A stretch of DNA of 64,000 nt from positions 8,370,001 through 8,434,000 of the forward strand of contig OZ176052.1 of assembly GCA_964247055.1 (NCBI GenBank). The letters run 5' to 3'. Below the pieces are notes generated by a model that did no database searches, was not told the origin of the DNA, and saw only the letters and a list, made by a program, of their open reading frames with translations. Position numbers and translations under genes: made by a program. This document shows, piece by piece, positions 46,299 to 59,174 of this stretch (the stretch's first letter is position 1; every line of letters starts with the position of its first letter). This DNA is from Paragordius varius (taxonomy: Eukaryota; Nematomorpha).

Positions 46299-49200
46299 TT
46301 AATAACCTTTATCCGTTTCTGGTATAGAGCTTGGCTGTTTCAATGATTTAAACAATTCCATTATTGGTTGCTGTTCACTCCGTTTGATTCCCTGGTATCA
46401 ATAAAAATTATAAATAAAATGCAATATACGAATCGAATTGTATATATTACTTTCATTTCCATAATTTTTTGAAACTCAGACCCGTCCAGTTCAGGAAGTA
46501 ATTTCAAGCAATTTTCCACAAAGTTTTGGGTTGAATCTTGACTATGAGGTGTCATAACAATTTTAAGAATTAATTCAGCCTTTATCATACCTTTGTTAAC
46601 GATCTTGACATAACTATATATGTTAGGTAAATAATGTTTGATAATATATATTATTTAAAATTAAATGGTAATAGAAAAAGAAAAAGGAAAGATGGGTGTT
46701 CTTTATGATTTTTGGAAAATAAAAGGTAAATTATGTATATATTCGATAAACCATAACCCACAAATCAATAAATATCATTATAACACATGGAAAGAGTAAA
46801 GCAACGGTGAGTATCGTCATCCTTTTTAAAATAGCAAGGGTTCAAAGATGCCCAAAAACATTCGAAAAACCATAAAAACTATTTAGGAAACAGTAAAATC
46901 TAATATATATAACAAACTTGACAGGAGGTGCTTTTTTAACTGAAGCAAGAGAAGAGCCCCCATGCATTATATTAGCTGATGTAGAAGTGGGTTGACCCAT
47001 CCCCAAGATTGGTAAATCAAGTAGTATGGTTTTAAGACTATGTGTATCAAGCAATAATTGTTCCGCACCAACCATACCGACTGGTTTACATTTGTAAAGA
47101 GCCACAATATATTTCGGAATGAATGAGCTATACAATGAAAAGTTGAAAAGCAAATTGGGCATTTATTAACAGAAAGTAATGGTAAGAAATCATAAAAATA
47201 TTATCAAAATTTTAGATTCATATAGCAGGGAATACAAATTATTCAGCTATCCTTATAATCAAAATTTCCATTATACACTTTAAAATCACAAAATGTCTCA
47301 CAATAAAACAAGATATTATATATAACACGGATTAGGTATAAAACTAAAGAATAAAATTACTTTGCAAATTTTATGCAAAATTGCGTAAAATATTTCCGGG
47401 AATTTGTCAATCGATCGCGTATAAATGGGATTGCAACACGAAAGTTATTGGATATAGCTGAAATGTGTTTAGATTGATCACCCACCGATGATAGTGTATT
47501 CCAATTGGTCTAATATCAAAAAATACGAATACACTACAATATTACGTGTCTTTGATTCATATATTAAATATTTTTGTATATTATCATTCAGTGAACATAA
47601 TTTTAGTTTTTTTACTTTTGACATTGCATTCAAATATGGATCACATTGTGATTCCAAATCTTGAGATAGCATAGATATACAATTACCCATAATACTATAG
47701 ATAAAAATAATTTTTATTGAAATTTGATAAATATAATAAAATTTAGATAATTTACTTTTGGTAATAATCCATTTCTTCACTAAAATCAACGGACTGTTTG
47801 TAATTGGCATCAGCCGTTGAAATATTTTTTGCCCCTTGTATTTTTTCTCCAAGTTTAATTTCCAACTAAACAAAAATAAGAAAATGTTTAATTAAATTTA
47901 ATTGAAAGTTATGTAGAAAATGGAGCATAGGTGAAACTAAAAAAACAAAAGTAAATAATTTTTAAATAAAGTTAATATTAAACCTAAATTACAAAATTTA
48001 TTTCCATATTAATCTAAGTTGATAATAATTAATTTGGTAATATATAAAACAACAAGTAATTTTTACTTTTACAAAACTTTTTCTCGATTGAATTTTATTA
48101 TTATTTGAACCATATAAAAGTAGTAACAAAAAAGTTACCTGTTTAATGGTTTCACAACAATATTCGGCAGTTCCGATAAGAATGCATATTAGAGCTATAT
48201 CGCCTCGGAGTAAGTAGGATGATTTTGCGGTTGCCGTGCCCTCTTTCAAAAACGATGAAGTTAATTCCCGTAAATTGGTCGCAGTGGCCGAACTTAACAG
48301 GTTTTGAGAACTGTGTAAACTAATTACGAGTGATAAAAGAATTTAAATAGTTAATAAAAATGTTTGTAAATAAGGGATTATTTATATGCCATTGAAATTT
48401 GGTTCTTTTAGTGCACATTTAAGAAAAATAAAGTGTTATACGGGTATACGGGTGTGATAATTGAATTATGATTTAACATTTATGAAAATAAAATAGTATA
48501 TGGCAAAATAATTGAATTATGGTTTAAGCTTAAAGCATTGAATTTTGATCCTATCCCAAATAAATTATCTAGGCGCCAATACATTTAAATGCTCGTTAAA
48601 ATTTATTATACATTTACGCTTTAAATTACAAAAACAGACTTCTTATGAAACTCTTAATAATTCGCATTACTCATACGTATATAAAAATAACATTTATGTA
48701 TAGGACTGGGGTTTTAACCTAATGAATGCAATCATTCATTGTCATAAGCAAGTATCATTACCACAAATCTAAAATATATTGAATCGTTCAAGTTAGTTTT
48801 AACAAAGATAAAAAAATAATATAACAGAAATTTTACAATTTATTACATTAATTAACCATTATTAAATTATAAATCACGTCTGCCAAAAATTTTAAATTAA
48901 TAATATGCAAAGCGGTCACAGTCAGAGTCATGAATGCTTAATAATCGGTCCGACCCAATATCAATCATAAAATAAATATTATAAACAATCTACAAAGAAA
49001 ATTTAATACTTTGGCATATTGGCCGCTAGGATGGAATATGCATAATTTTTAAGATTTGGTTTAAATACATCGGATGCAAGATGTACCAAACAAGTAACAT
49101 TATCCAATTGGGCACATTGTATGAGGACAGACTTAAAAAACACAAATAAATCTGCGCTTGAAGGCAAAACAATCATTTTAGATATGGCAGGGACACTATA

Positions 49201-52200
49201 TACAGTAAAAAGTGAATAAAAAACGTAAAAATACCTGAAAAAAATCCTAAAGTCAGCTATATATTTTAAACATTAATTTTTTTATATAACCTATCGTATT
49301 GTGTTGCAAAAAAGGAATGGACATGTAAATCAATAACACATAATAATATATCGAAAATTATAATATATAGTTGAGGTAGGTAGTTTAACAAAGTTGGCTG
49401 TCTGGCAAAAAAATATTAGTTTTATACTTTTTCAATTTTTACTGTAAATGTAGAATTCTTAAAAAATAAGATGCCCAAAGAATTAAATAATTTAAATTAT
49501 ACTCTTGGTCTCCAGTAAAGGGAGTGACGTTATTATAATAGGCATTAAGTTCGGTAACAATAGTTTTTGTTTCAATCAAAAATCTGTCCAACATATCTTT
49601 CAAATTTCTGTAAAAAATATAAAATTAGTAAGTGTGAAAAAAATCGGAGGACATAGAGCACTAAAAAACAGCATAAATTTGGCTATAACACAAATTATTA
49701 TAAAAAACATAATCATAATAGTCGCAATGATGTGGATATGTATATATATTAAATATAAAGTAATCGCTTTAAAGCCAATTTTATAAATTAGTAAATTGAA
49801 TTCTATAAAAAAACCTGTCTTGCGCCTTTATAAATATGTTAAGATATTCATGGAAACATGATGAGATTGAACCAATAAATGGTGATAACATCGTTACAGT
49901 TTCTCCATTACTAGCATTTGCGCCTATTTTATTTTGATTAGATTCTTTAGCACTTTCTTCAAATGGATTTGTTGAATTCGATGGCTAAAAATATGATAAA
50001 TAACGAAAAAAATATTCCAAAATACACATTAATCAACTCGTTAATATTATAAAATGATTGTTCTGATAAACTCACCATCAGCCCTAGAAAACTGAGTGAT
50101 AAAACCTTTAGATTCGATAATATAATTCAAATTATCTTTAACCGTTTTTTGTGTACACATAATACATGCATCAAATGTTATGTGGATTAATGTTTTTATA
50201 GAAAATTTGGTCAATAAAAATACCATTATAATAATGATAATCGAATTTGATTGAGCTGGAGTGTGACTTTATTGCAATGTTTAACCATTTATATATGGTT
50301 ATTTAATTTATGATAATTAATTTTTGATTTAAGTGCGTCCTTTAAATTTTATTTAAAATATGCTAATTATATTAATGACAAAAAAATATGATTTTGCTAT
50401 ATTGTATTAAGTGTGATTATAAATTTAATATTTTATTAAACCTAAATCTAGTAACAAAATAAAGTTGCTAATATTTATCATCAGAAATATTTATAACTTT
50501 TTCAGCAAAAGGGTTCATATCTTCAGCAACCAATTTTTTTGTTTGGGATATTCTTTTCATATCTTTGTCAGTTAGCTCCTCTGATGGATTGATAAATACA
50601 AATTTTTCTGCTAAAAGTTCTTCAAATGCTTTGGTTTTTTGAAAGGCAAATAGAAGGAGTTTAACATCGATTTCTTGATAACGTCTAGACATGGCACGGC
50701 TTAAATGTACCCTAAAAATATGGCATGGAGAATTCAATATGTAAAATATTGGGGTTATCTCCAAAAATAATTTATTTTCGTGTCAAATAATATTGCTTTG
50801 TAGAATATAATTCATTTTCGACACGTAAATGGTATAAAATATATGGAAATTTATTTAAATTGGCACAAAAAAAAGTAACATCACATATTCCTTTTTAAAT
50901 AAGAACATATCATAAAATACTTATTTAACTTTTTTTATTTTATGCTTTTTTTGGTTAGTAAGGGGGGGGGGGGGTGATAAAAACTCTTTTTGACTTGACT
51001 TGCAAGTTTTTCCCATGGCTTGCTTTCATGTGCTTAAAAAATTAACATTAGACGACTTAAGTCAAGCAAGAAAATCTGATTCGGAGGTAATAAAAAATCT
51101 TATCATCAAATAAAACTTGAAGATTTTTAAGGTGTGGTGTAGGACACTCTTGGCAAATTTGAAAATATGGATAATTTTTTTTGGAAACTAGATGTATATA
51201 TTTTAGGTTCATATGTAATTACCTTTGTTAATGCTATAAATTGTTTATTTGATAATTTTTGGCTAATTAACCTATTTAAATTATGTGGATACAAAAAAGA
51301 ATAAATTTTTTAAAAAAGTCTAATATTAAAGAAAAATGCATATAAAAATATGCTAACTTTATCAATTCCGAGAACCCGCAAAAAACTTTGACTCACAAAA
51401 ATATCTTAAAATTAAAAATTTAATACTCATTTAAGATTTTCAAATCTTCGTTTTACATAAAATAATAAACGCTTAAGGTTACTTCACCATTAAAACATGT
51501 TAAAAGTTTATTTCATCATTTATTTCAAATGTAATGTTGATAATCAAGTTAAAATAATAATATGTTATATTGTATAAACATCTTCCCATTATATTTGCAA
51601 ATAAACTCCTAACAAAATGAGTAGTGTGGTAAAATAATGGAGAGTGTTTTAAGGGCGAATGGTTTCATCAACTTAAAAATTTTAGTAACCGGGCTAATAA
51701 AGTAAGATAAGTGTCATAAAGTTTGAAAACTTTGATAAATGCATATTGTATTGAATGTTTAACTTTTTGTGCATTAATAAATTTTGGCTGAAAATAATCA
51801 TAATAATTCCGTAAAATTCGGTTGGCAAAAAATGTTACATTCATAAGCAAAAGACTTGACTTAAGTGTTTTTTATCACCGATCTTCAAGTGTAAACTTGC
51901 TGGCTTTAGTAAACTTGCTCAACTTGTTAAGCTTTGCAAGTCAAGTGCAACTTTTTTATCACCCCACCCTAAAATTTGACATATTTGGTAAAAACATTTT
52001 AAAACATGTATGTGATATATACAAATTATTATCAAACCTGGTATCATGACAAAATTGTAGAGCCATTTTATTGATGAGTTCCCATGAGTCCGGAAAAACG
52101 CCATAATACTTTTCCGTATAATCATTAGCAAAGCGTTTAAACCAAGTAAAACGTTTATCTATTTTGTCAAGCCATGCTCCCTAAATGTTTCAATTTTTGT

Positions 52201-55200
52201 AAATATAAATAAGGCAAATATAGTTTTTTTATAATATTTCCTAATATTTTCCTTAATAATTATATAATAAATGTAAAAAACATTTTTACTTCTTGGCTTT
52301 CTTGGAAAAGTACATTGTATTCGGCCAGTTGTAAGCCAATAAACCAATCTACAAATTCTTTTCTAAAGAGATTTAAGTATACTTTTATTTAGAAGGTTGA
52401 AACAAATATCATAACATAACATATAACTTGTTTTTTATTTGGAAAAATAATTATAATTAACAAATTACAATATAAAATATTGAAATAAAAACAAACTTAA
52501 AAGAAAATAACTTGGCAAAAAAAATGCAAAGCTTTTACAAATTTTTTGGCAATTCATTGAATACAAACGATATATTGGACCAAAAAGTGTTTGTATAAAA
52601 ATGGCAAATAATTTAAGTATCGAATTCATAAACTACTTTAATGAAGGTTCCATAATATCAATAAGGCGTGCAGCGTTAAAAAAGTCTGTAGATGTAGATA
52701 AAACCTAGTAAAAATAAAAAAATTATTGAATCCAAGTATTATGTTAAACTGATGTTTTAAAAAACAATTAATATCAAATAATTTGCAGTTACATTTAATA
52801 TTACCGGTTGGATAATTAAATAGCAAAAAAATTAACCTAAGGTGCAGTCATAGCATTATTTCGAGAATTTTTTAATAAGTAAATAAATGTCCCCAAATAC
52901 AATTATGCAATATATTTTTACATCCTGTCTAAAATGTAAAATTTTGTTCCGTTAACACGAAACCCTTCCAATTATGAAATAATATATGAAATATTTAGAC
53001 CGCGGATTTAACCTATACCACCATAATTTTAAATTGGTTTAATATATTAAAATTATTATAAAAGAGGTATAAATATGTAAAACAGCATATGAAAATATTT
53101 GAGCATTGTTAATATACCCTTGTATTCGACTGACCTCAAAATGGTCCTCTAACATTTTTATTTTGCCAAAAACCATAAAATATGTATTTACTTTTATCGA
53201 TTTTTAGCGTAAATCTTAATTTGCAATGTTATTATTTATAAAATGAAAATAACATTTTAAAAATCACATTAACCTATTTATTTGGGTGAATGTTATTAGA
53301 TTACCAATACATTAATAAATCTACAGTATTTGTTAAACCATCATAATATTTGTAAAAAATATATATATCAAGAACACATTACGTGTAAATATTGCATTAT
53401 GGCGAACAATTTTTTACTAACAGCGTTCGCAATACTCCTCTATACATTTTAGTGATTCCACTGATTCGATTCGGTTTTTTATGTAAATTTAATATTTATT
53501 CGGTTAAAAAGACATCCAACTTTTCTGATGAAATACCCCCTAAAAACTTATCATCTTGGAAAATACCATTAGATTTAGCATTCTTTTCAAGATATGAAGA
53601 ATATTATACAAAAATTATTATTAGTTGTCAGATGTGAACAAATATTTAAAAAAAGGTGGCCAAAATCTTGTAATAAACATATCTTCCCGATTATTATTTT
53701 ATAATGGATTATAACATTACACCCTAAGCTGGTATCAGCGTTACCTTCCTAAACATTTAATAACCTTTAATCTGCTAAAAGATTCATTTTATATGGTTAT
53801 GCAACCCTAATTTAATCAAAAATATTTTTGTAGTCGTTTCCAAAGATGTAGTTAAAGCAAACAGCAACCTGACGGTTAATAATATTGATTGGATCATTAA
53901 TTTTATAATGCTGAATGTGGGTGTGTTTCATGGCTTCGCGGGCCGCATTGGATCAAAAAATCGGGCGGGCCCATGAAGATATATGGGCATTGCCAAATAT
54001 TTATTAGATTCAGGCGAAAATTGTAAAAACAGCTATTTATTTTAACATTTTTTGCTAGTTCATTAATAAAAACTGGTTATTAAAAATTTTTTTCCACTTT
54101 CTCGCAGGCTGTATAATTATTTTAAAGGGTCGGATGTTGGACACCCCTCGTTTAGCAAATACTGAGTTTATTATCATGATGATTTATAAGGAGTAAACTA
54201 AAAATTGATAATATGTATAATAATTATGCAAATTTAGGCCTGCTTATTCACATTATTTTCGCTCAATTCGAATACATAGTGTGTAGTATAAAACAATTTT
54301 TTTGCATAATTAAATAAACAAAGTAATGTCTGATAGGAAAAATGTTCAATTAACATTGTGTTGCTTTTTTCCATATACGATTGTATTAACAATTGACAAC
54401 TATATTGTGATTAAATCAGCAATATACTCTATATCCCAATAATAGTTTTAAAAAGGTAATTTTTAAGGGCAAATGTTAAACCAAATAAATATGTTCAAAG
54501 ACCAACTTGAAATGAATATGGACCAAGTTGAGGTAAAAAAATATATTAATAAAAAACCCGTGCTCCATGACCTGTCAAAGTGTTTTTAAAATCGGTAAAG
54601 ACTTGCTGTCCCAAATCGTTCCGCATTTTATGTATTCTAAATAATATAAATAAAAAATATACTTATCAGATAGCTCTTTCACATGGGGAATGTTCATACA
54701 GTCTTGAAAACTTTCAATAACGTGTAAAACACCCTGTAAAAGATTGCTTATTTCGCTGTATTTCCGTTGAGGAATCAGTTTTCTAAGCCTTAAAATAATT
54801 TATTTACTCCAAGTTTTCAACCCCTTCAACCAACATATGTAAATTATTTAGGGTAGTAATGGATAAGGTCAAATTGCGTTTAGCAATATCAAGTTGACGA
54901 ATGTCTTGGGTTATTTCATTAACCTGATATTATAAATATCGATATACCATGTTCTCTGATGACTCCGCCCTTTCATTAATTTCCAAAATTCGAGTAGATA
55001 AATCAGATATTTGAGATTTTGTGTTTTGAAGAGTGGATAAAGCCAATTTTTCGTTTTCAATTTGTGTGTGGAGATTTTGTCGGATACTAATATCTAATAA
55101 TCTGAAATAAAAATATTTGTACTTTATATCTTCCTCAAATTTTGTTATAACATCATCAATATTAACTAAAGATTGTTCCGTAGGAAATAATTTGTTTATA

Positions 55201-55336
55201 TATTCCACCTCGTCAAAATCGATTGCATCAAGAGGATCTTCACTCGGAAATATCTATATATTATTTAAAGTACTACTGATTTTATTTCGGCTAATAAATC
55301 GTTGGGTATTTTAAATTCCAATTCGTGATTTTCCAT
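46299..55336 (-). CDS. VPS53: VPS53, GARP/EARP tethering subunit, 20 exons
   Basis: VPS53 tethers endosome-derived vesicles at the trans-Golgi (GARP) and recycling endosomes (EARP). Exons: 55277-55336, 55123-55253, 54948-55101, 54808-54923, 54663-54782, 54572-54636, 52637-52703, 52290-52362, 52038-52180, 50498-50711, 49815-49984, 49503-49607, 49010-49195, 48139-48310, 47756-47865, 47616-47694, 47361-47509, 46918-47127, 46451-46613, 46299-46391. Every junction is in phase, giving about 859 residues, close to the animal protein. Family blocks: [91 protein letters not shown] and GIKRSEQ. An N-terminal coiled-coil region follows FPTEQSL. Introns 1-5 are 23, 21, 24, 25 and 26 nt; later ones reach 1.9 kb and hold repeats. 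Exon 7 boundaries are the least certain. Confidence 0.95.
50962..51970. mobile_element. Element E with poly-G end, in VPS53 intron 9
   Basis: Left end: a 13-G run, then TGATAAAAACTC and GACTTGACTTGCAAG. The right end, inverted, reads AGGGTGGGGTGATAAAAAAG then GCACTTGACTTGCAAAGC. The inverted ends are about 45 bp and the unit is about 1 kb. The interior is AT-rich without a transposase. A partial second copy is at about 63620. Confidence 0.6.
53925..54150. mobile_element. hAT-derived short element in VPS53 intron 6
   Basis: GGCTTCGCGGGCCGCATT on the left and GGATGTTGGACACCCCTC on the right match the family of 11434 in order and spacing. The left terminal bases are degraded (GTGGGTGTGTTTCAT). 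It lies in the largest VPS53 intron (52704-54571). Confidence 0.7.
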
Positions 55337-55526
55337 GTGCTCTTCTTAATAAATCAACTGATTTACCATTTAAATTTTTGAAATGTGATATGGGATGGGA
55401 AAAAACCAATTTTACGGTTATTTATTATTTGTTATAACCGCCGCTTTGTTTTTATACATCACCATTAATTATATTATTATGGTAAATAAGATTAATATTT
55501 AGCCCCTAGCATTTTAATTCCTAATA
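55337..55526. promoter_or_regulatory. Candidate bidirectional promoter, VPS53 / TAPT1
   Basis: 190 bp separate the divergent start codons of VPS53 and TAPT1. No obvious TATA or initiator motif stands out, because the whole interval is AT-rich. If TAPT1 has an upstream exon, the true spacing would be different. Confidence 0.4.
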
Positions 55527-56960
55527 ATGAACTTCAAAAATTATATTTTCTTACAATTTTTTCCTTCATTTTCTGATCTAAATGTTAATGATGTGAACAG
55601 TGCAAGTAAATGCCAAAAAGTTATATCTCTCCTAAAAATTCCTTTTTACTTTGAAAAGTTTGTAGCTTTTGGTTTTATTTATTGCACAAATTCTTTTTTA
55701 CATTTATACACTTTGTTTATAATACATTTCTTTATCATACATATTGGATTTTTTTACAATTTATTACTACTCACTATTGGTAATCATCGAAAGAAATTAA
55801 CAGCGTCTGAAATATGTATCATAGCAAAAGGGTATTTATTGATTTTCGCTTGTTATTTTTTTAATATGATTGATACTTCAATGGTGTATCACCTAGTCCG
55901 CGGTCAAACTATTATAAAACTTTATATTTTCTTCAACATGTTAGAAGTTGCCGATCGTCTCTGTACTTCTTTGGGTCAGGATATTTTAGAGTCCTTATAT
56001 TGGTCTATATCCCATAATTTAAGTGAAGGCACAAATTTTTTGTCTTGCGCTAAAACATACTTTAACCTCATAGCTTATATGATAGGAACATTATGTTATA
56101 TTATGGTTCATGCACTTATAATATTGTTACAAGTTACAACGCTAAATGTCGCACTTAACTCCCATAATAAAGCATTGTTAACCATTTTGATCTCAAATAA
56201 TTTCGTTGAACTGAAGGGTAACGTCTTCAAAAAATTTGAAGCCAATAATCTATTCCAAGTTGCTTGTAGTGATATTCGGGAACGTTTTAATTACGGGATA
56301 TTTATGATTTTAATTTTGGCCCGAAACGCAACACAACAGCTTGGCACTGATTGGTATGCTTCATCATATCGACTCCTGCCTGATATGGGGATCGTGTTGC
56401 TAGCTGAAATTTTTGTTGATTGGATCAAACATGCATTCATTACTAAGTTCAATGATATAAGCCCTCAAATTTATGAAACTTATATGTTTTATCTTGCACG
56501 AGATTTATTAGCACAACAATGCATAACCCCTGACAAACCAAATATTCAAGATGAGAGTTTATTAAAAAATGACAAAATTATGGCGGGTGATACACAATTA
56601 ATTCCAGCAAATAGGCAAATTCGAGGCGCTTTTCTTCAACAGCGGTATGTTGAACAAAATTTGGAGCTAATATGTAAACAAACTGGTTTTACACCATTAC
56701 CTCTGGCAGTTGTCGTGTTTAAAACATTTTGTCAAACGTTTACCGCCCTAATGACCAGCTATAAGATCGAATATAATGTTATATACCATTATGAAAATAT
56801 TAAATATATCATTACTCAACTAATAGCAAATTTGTACCAATTTTCATATACGTTACAATACATTATATTTGGAATTATAAATGTCTTTATATTTAAATTA
56901 TGGCTAAACATCTTTATTGTTGGAGTGTCATATTTAATATATAACAATAAATGCAAATAA
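55527..56960 (+). CDS. TAPT1: TAPT1-family multi-pass membrane protein
   Basis: TAPT1 (POD1/Emp65 relatives) is a multi-pass ER or ciliary-base membrane protein needed for ciliogenesis and skeletal patterning in vertebrates. One uninterrupted frame of 477 codons. Family blocks in order: a hydrophobic stretch beginning FVAFGFIY (about 45), MVYHLVRGQTIIKLYIFFNM then LEVADRLC (about 120-150), SLGQDILESLYW, LNVALNSHNKALLTILISNN, KGNVFKKFEANNLFQ, DIRERF, IKHAFITKFNDISP and GFTPLPLAVVVFK. The loop between the last two is Gln/Asn-rich and longer than in vertebrates. Several membrane segments, including a hydrophobic C-terminus, are evident. The conserved domain starts close to the proposed Met, so a short upstream exon cannot be excluded. 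It has no intron, unlike its multi-exon neighbours, so it may be intron-depleted or a retrocopy that stayed intact. Confidence 0.93.
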   Translation: MNFKNYIFLQFFPSFSDLNVNDVNSASKCQKVISLLKIPFYFEKFVAFGFIYCTNSFLHLYTLFIIHFFIIHIGFFYNLLLLTIGNHRKKLTASEICIIAKGYLLIFACYFFNMIDTSMVYHLVRGQTIIKLYIFFNMLEVADRLCTSLGQDILESLYWSISHNLSEGTNFLSCAKTYFNLIAYMIGTLCYIMVHALIILLQVTTLNVALNSHNKALLTILISNNFVELKGNVFKKFEANNLFQVACSDIRERFNYGIFMILILARNATQQLGTDWYASSYRLLPDMGIVLLAEIFVDWIKHAFITKFNDISPQIYETYMFYLARDLLAQQCITPDKPNIQDESLLKNDKIMAGDTQLIPANRQIRGAFLQQRYVEQNLELICKQTGFTPLPLAVVVFKTFCQTFTALMTSYKIEYNVIYHYENIKYIITQLIANLYQFSYTLQYIIFGIINVFIFKLWLNIFIVGVSYLIYNNKCK

Positions 56961-57526
56961 ATTATTTAAAATGTAGACTTAAGAAAAACCGTAAAAAATA
57001 GAATGTATTCGCAAATAGTTATCCGCAAATATGCATATCAAATTATCATATTTTTTAAGATCTTAATAAACTGCTGTCATTGAGGTTGACACAAGCCTTG
57101 TTAAGAGAAATTAATATATAATTAACAATGAAGGGTAGTAAACCTAAACAACCATAATTAAGATAGTTTAATGGTAAAAAAATTATTTAATATTCATTTA
57201 CCTATATTAGTTTGTACAAATTAACACGGCTAGTAGGGTTGGGGCCGACCGTAAGAATGCGTTTTAAACGTGAGTGTAACTGGCCAAAAAAATTAAAATT
57301 TTAATAAAGTTTTTTATAATTATCTTATTAAAAATAAAACAAATTTTAAACGATCATTTTCATTTCGATTTAGTTATAATAATTTAATTTATGAAATGAT
57401 GATTGCAAACTATATTCATAAAAGGTCAAGTCTGTCAGCTCTACCAATACTAACTGCTAATTAATTACAATGATTGTATTAAATATGTACAGTGTGCGTT
57501 TGTATATATGAGTTAACAGTCACAAT
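56961..57526. other. AT-rich TAPT1 3' flank
   Basis: No gene seen. Probably contains the TAPT1 3' UTR, followed by spacer up to the element A insertion. Confidence 0.45.
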
Positions 57527-58007
57527 TGGGGTTGTGCATTTGAGTGCTTTTTCAAAAAGGTCCGGTCACCATGGTCATGACCACTTTACTTAAGTAAATA
57601 TCATACGATATTGGAGATTGTGAAAATAATGATCGAACGACACTTGCGTTTCACTAGTAATGTCATGTTTCTCAAAAGTTTGTATCATATGTTTTTTTAT
57701 ATTTATTATTCACAAAAATATCCAATCAAATTTTATCAAAAGTTTTGTTTTCAAATCAATTTTGCCACATGTTTGTGGCCTTCTACATAACTTTTAATAG
57801 TGGATATTTCAAAAAAAATGCCTAGCTTGTTTTGCACTTTCTTTCATCAATGAAATGAATTAATATATATTTTTTTCATTTTATTGGTTTACATATATAG
57901 AATAATTGCATTTTTTGCACAAGGCTTGATTGTTTTGTTATTTGAAATAACTGGACATGCTTAAATACAATGTTATACATGTTTAACAATTTTCAATATA
58001 TTGTTAA

Positions 58008-59174
58008 CACTTCGATTCGAATTGGGATATCTAAATACACCAGACTAAATTTGAGTTAGGATTTTTAAAAAACTACTGAAGGAAACGGTCCCAATTTAAA
58101 TTTATGCTTCTATCCTAATAAAAATTATATAAATATGCCAAAATAGCTAAATAAAATTTTGAAGAGAATGTTCCATGTCAAACTACTTCGACGCCATTTT
58201 TATTTTACAAGTTTTTTGCAAAATATCGCCTTCTTTTAACTTTAAGGGTAAAATTAAAACTAAATTTTTATTTAAATTACATCTAACATTGAAAGAAATA
58301 GAAAAAGCGGTTTGTTTTGTATTATTTTTTAATTTTAAAATTGCACACGTGTCACATTGACTAAATTTTTACCTTTCGGTTTTAGCTTAAAATAAGTAAT
58401 ATCAAGTATTTTTAAATAAAATTTTTTTATATATTTCGGTTTATTAACACTTGGATACAACACACTCATTTTAGTCCTTCGATTCAAATTGGGGTAGTTG
58501 GATACCCCAGGCTTGTTAAAAATCAAATACTTTAAAAAGTATGGAAGCAATCGAAACCATGGCAAAATTTTGCGCTTATATAACATTAATAAACCGAAAT
58601 ATATAAAAAATTTTATTCAAAAATACTTGATATTACTTATTTTGAGCTAAAACTGAAAGGTAAAAATTTAGTCAACGTGACATGTGTCAAATTGTAAAAT
58701 TAAAAAATAATACATAATAAACCGCTTTTTCTATTTCTATCAATGTTAGATGTAATTTATATAAAAAATAAACTTTAGTTTTACCCTTAAAATTAAATGA
58801 AGACGATATTTTGCAAAAAATTTGTAAAATAAAAATGGCGTCGAAGTAGTTTGAGATGGAACTTTTTTTTCAAAACAAAATTTTATCAAGATATTTTGGC
58901 GTATATATATAATATTTATCTGGATAGAAGCATAAATTTTAATTGAGACCGTTTCCTTCAGTAGTTTTTTAAAAATTTTAATTTAAATTTAGTCTGGGGT
59001 ATTTAGATACCCCAATTTGAATCGAAGTGTTAATGTTATAGAAGTGCAAAATTTTGCAATGGTTTCGATTTCTTCCATATTTTTTAAAGAATTTAAATAT
59101 CAGGCCTGGGGTTTTAACTACCCCAATTTAAATCGAAGGACTAAAATATGTGTTCAATGTGTTCTATTCAAGTC
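58008..59174 (+). mobile_element. Family B element (TTAA target) inside element A
   Basis: Flanked by TTAA at 58004-58007 and 59175-59178. The uninterrupted element A at 32493 carries a single TTAA at the matching point (near 32694-32697), an empty site that fixes the boundaries. The short-spacer end reads CACTTCGATTCGAATTGGG. The far end is reached at AATGTGTTCTATTCAAGTC. Without a further insertion it is about 581 bp. No coding capacity. Confidence 0.85.
58448..59029 (-). mobile_element. Family B element nested in another family B element
   Basis: Flanked by TTAA at 58444-58447 and 59030-59033, 582 bp, opposite in orientation to its host copy. Ends are CACTTGGATACAACACACTC on the left and CCCCAATTTGAATCGAAGTG on the right. 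Because host and guest are inverted relatives, the region can fold into a long hairpin with arms of several hundred bases. Confidence 0.88.

Noticed and set aside
54789-54807. 19-nt version of VPS53 intron 4
   Set aside because: An acceptor six bases further gives a 25-nt intron and aligns the protein without a gap, so the 19-nt form was dropped.
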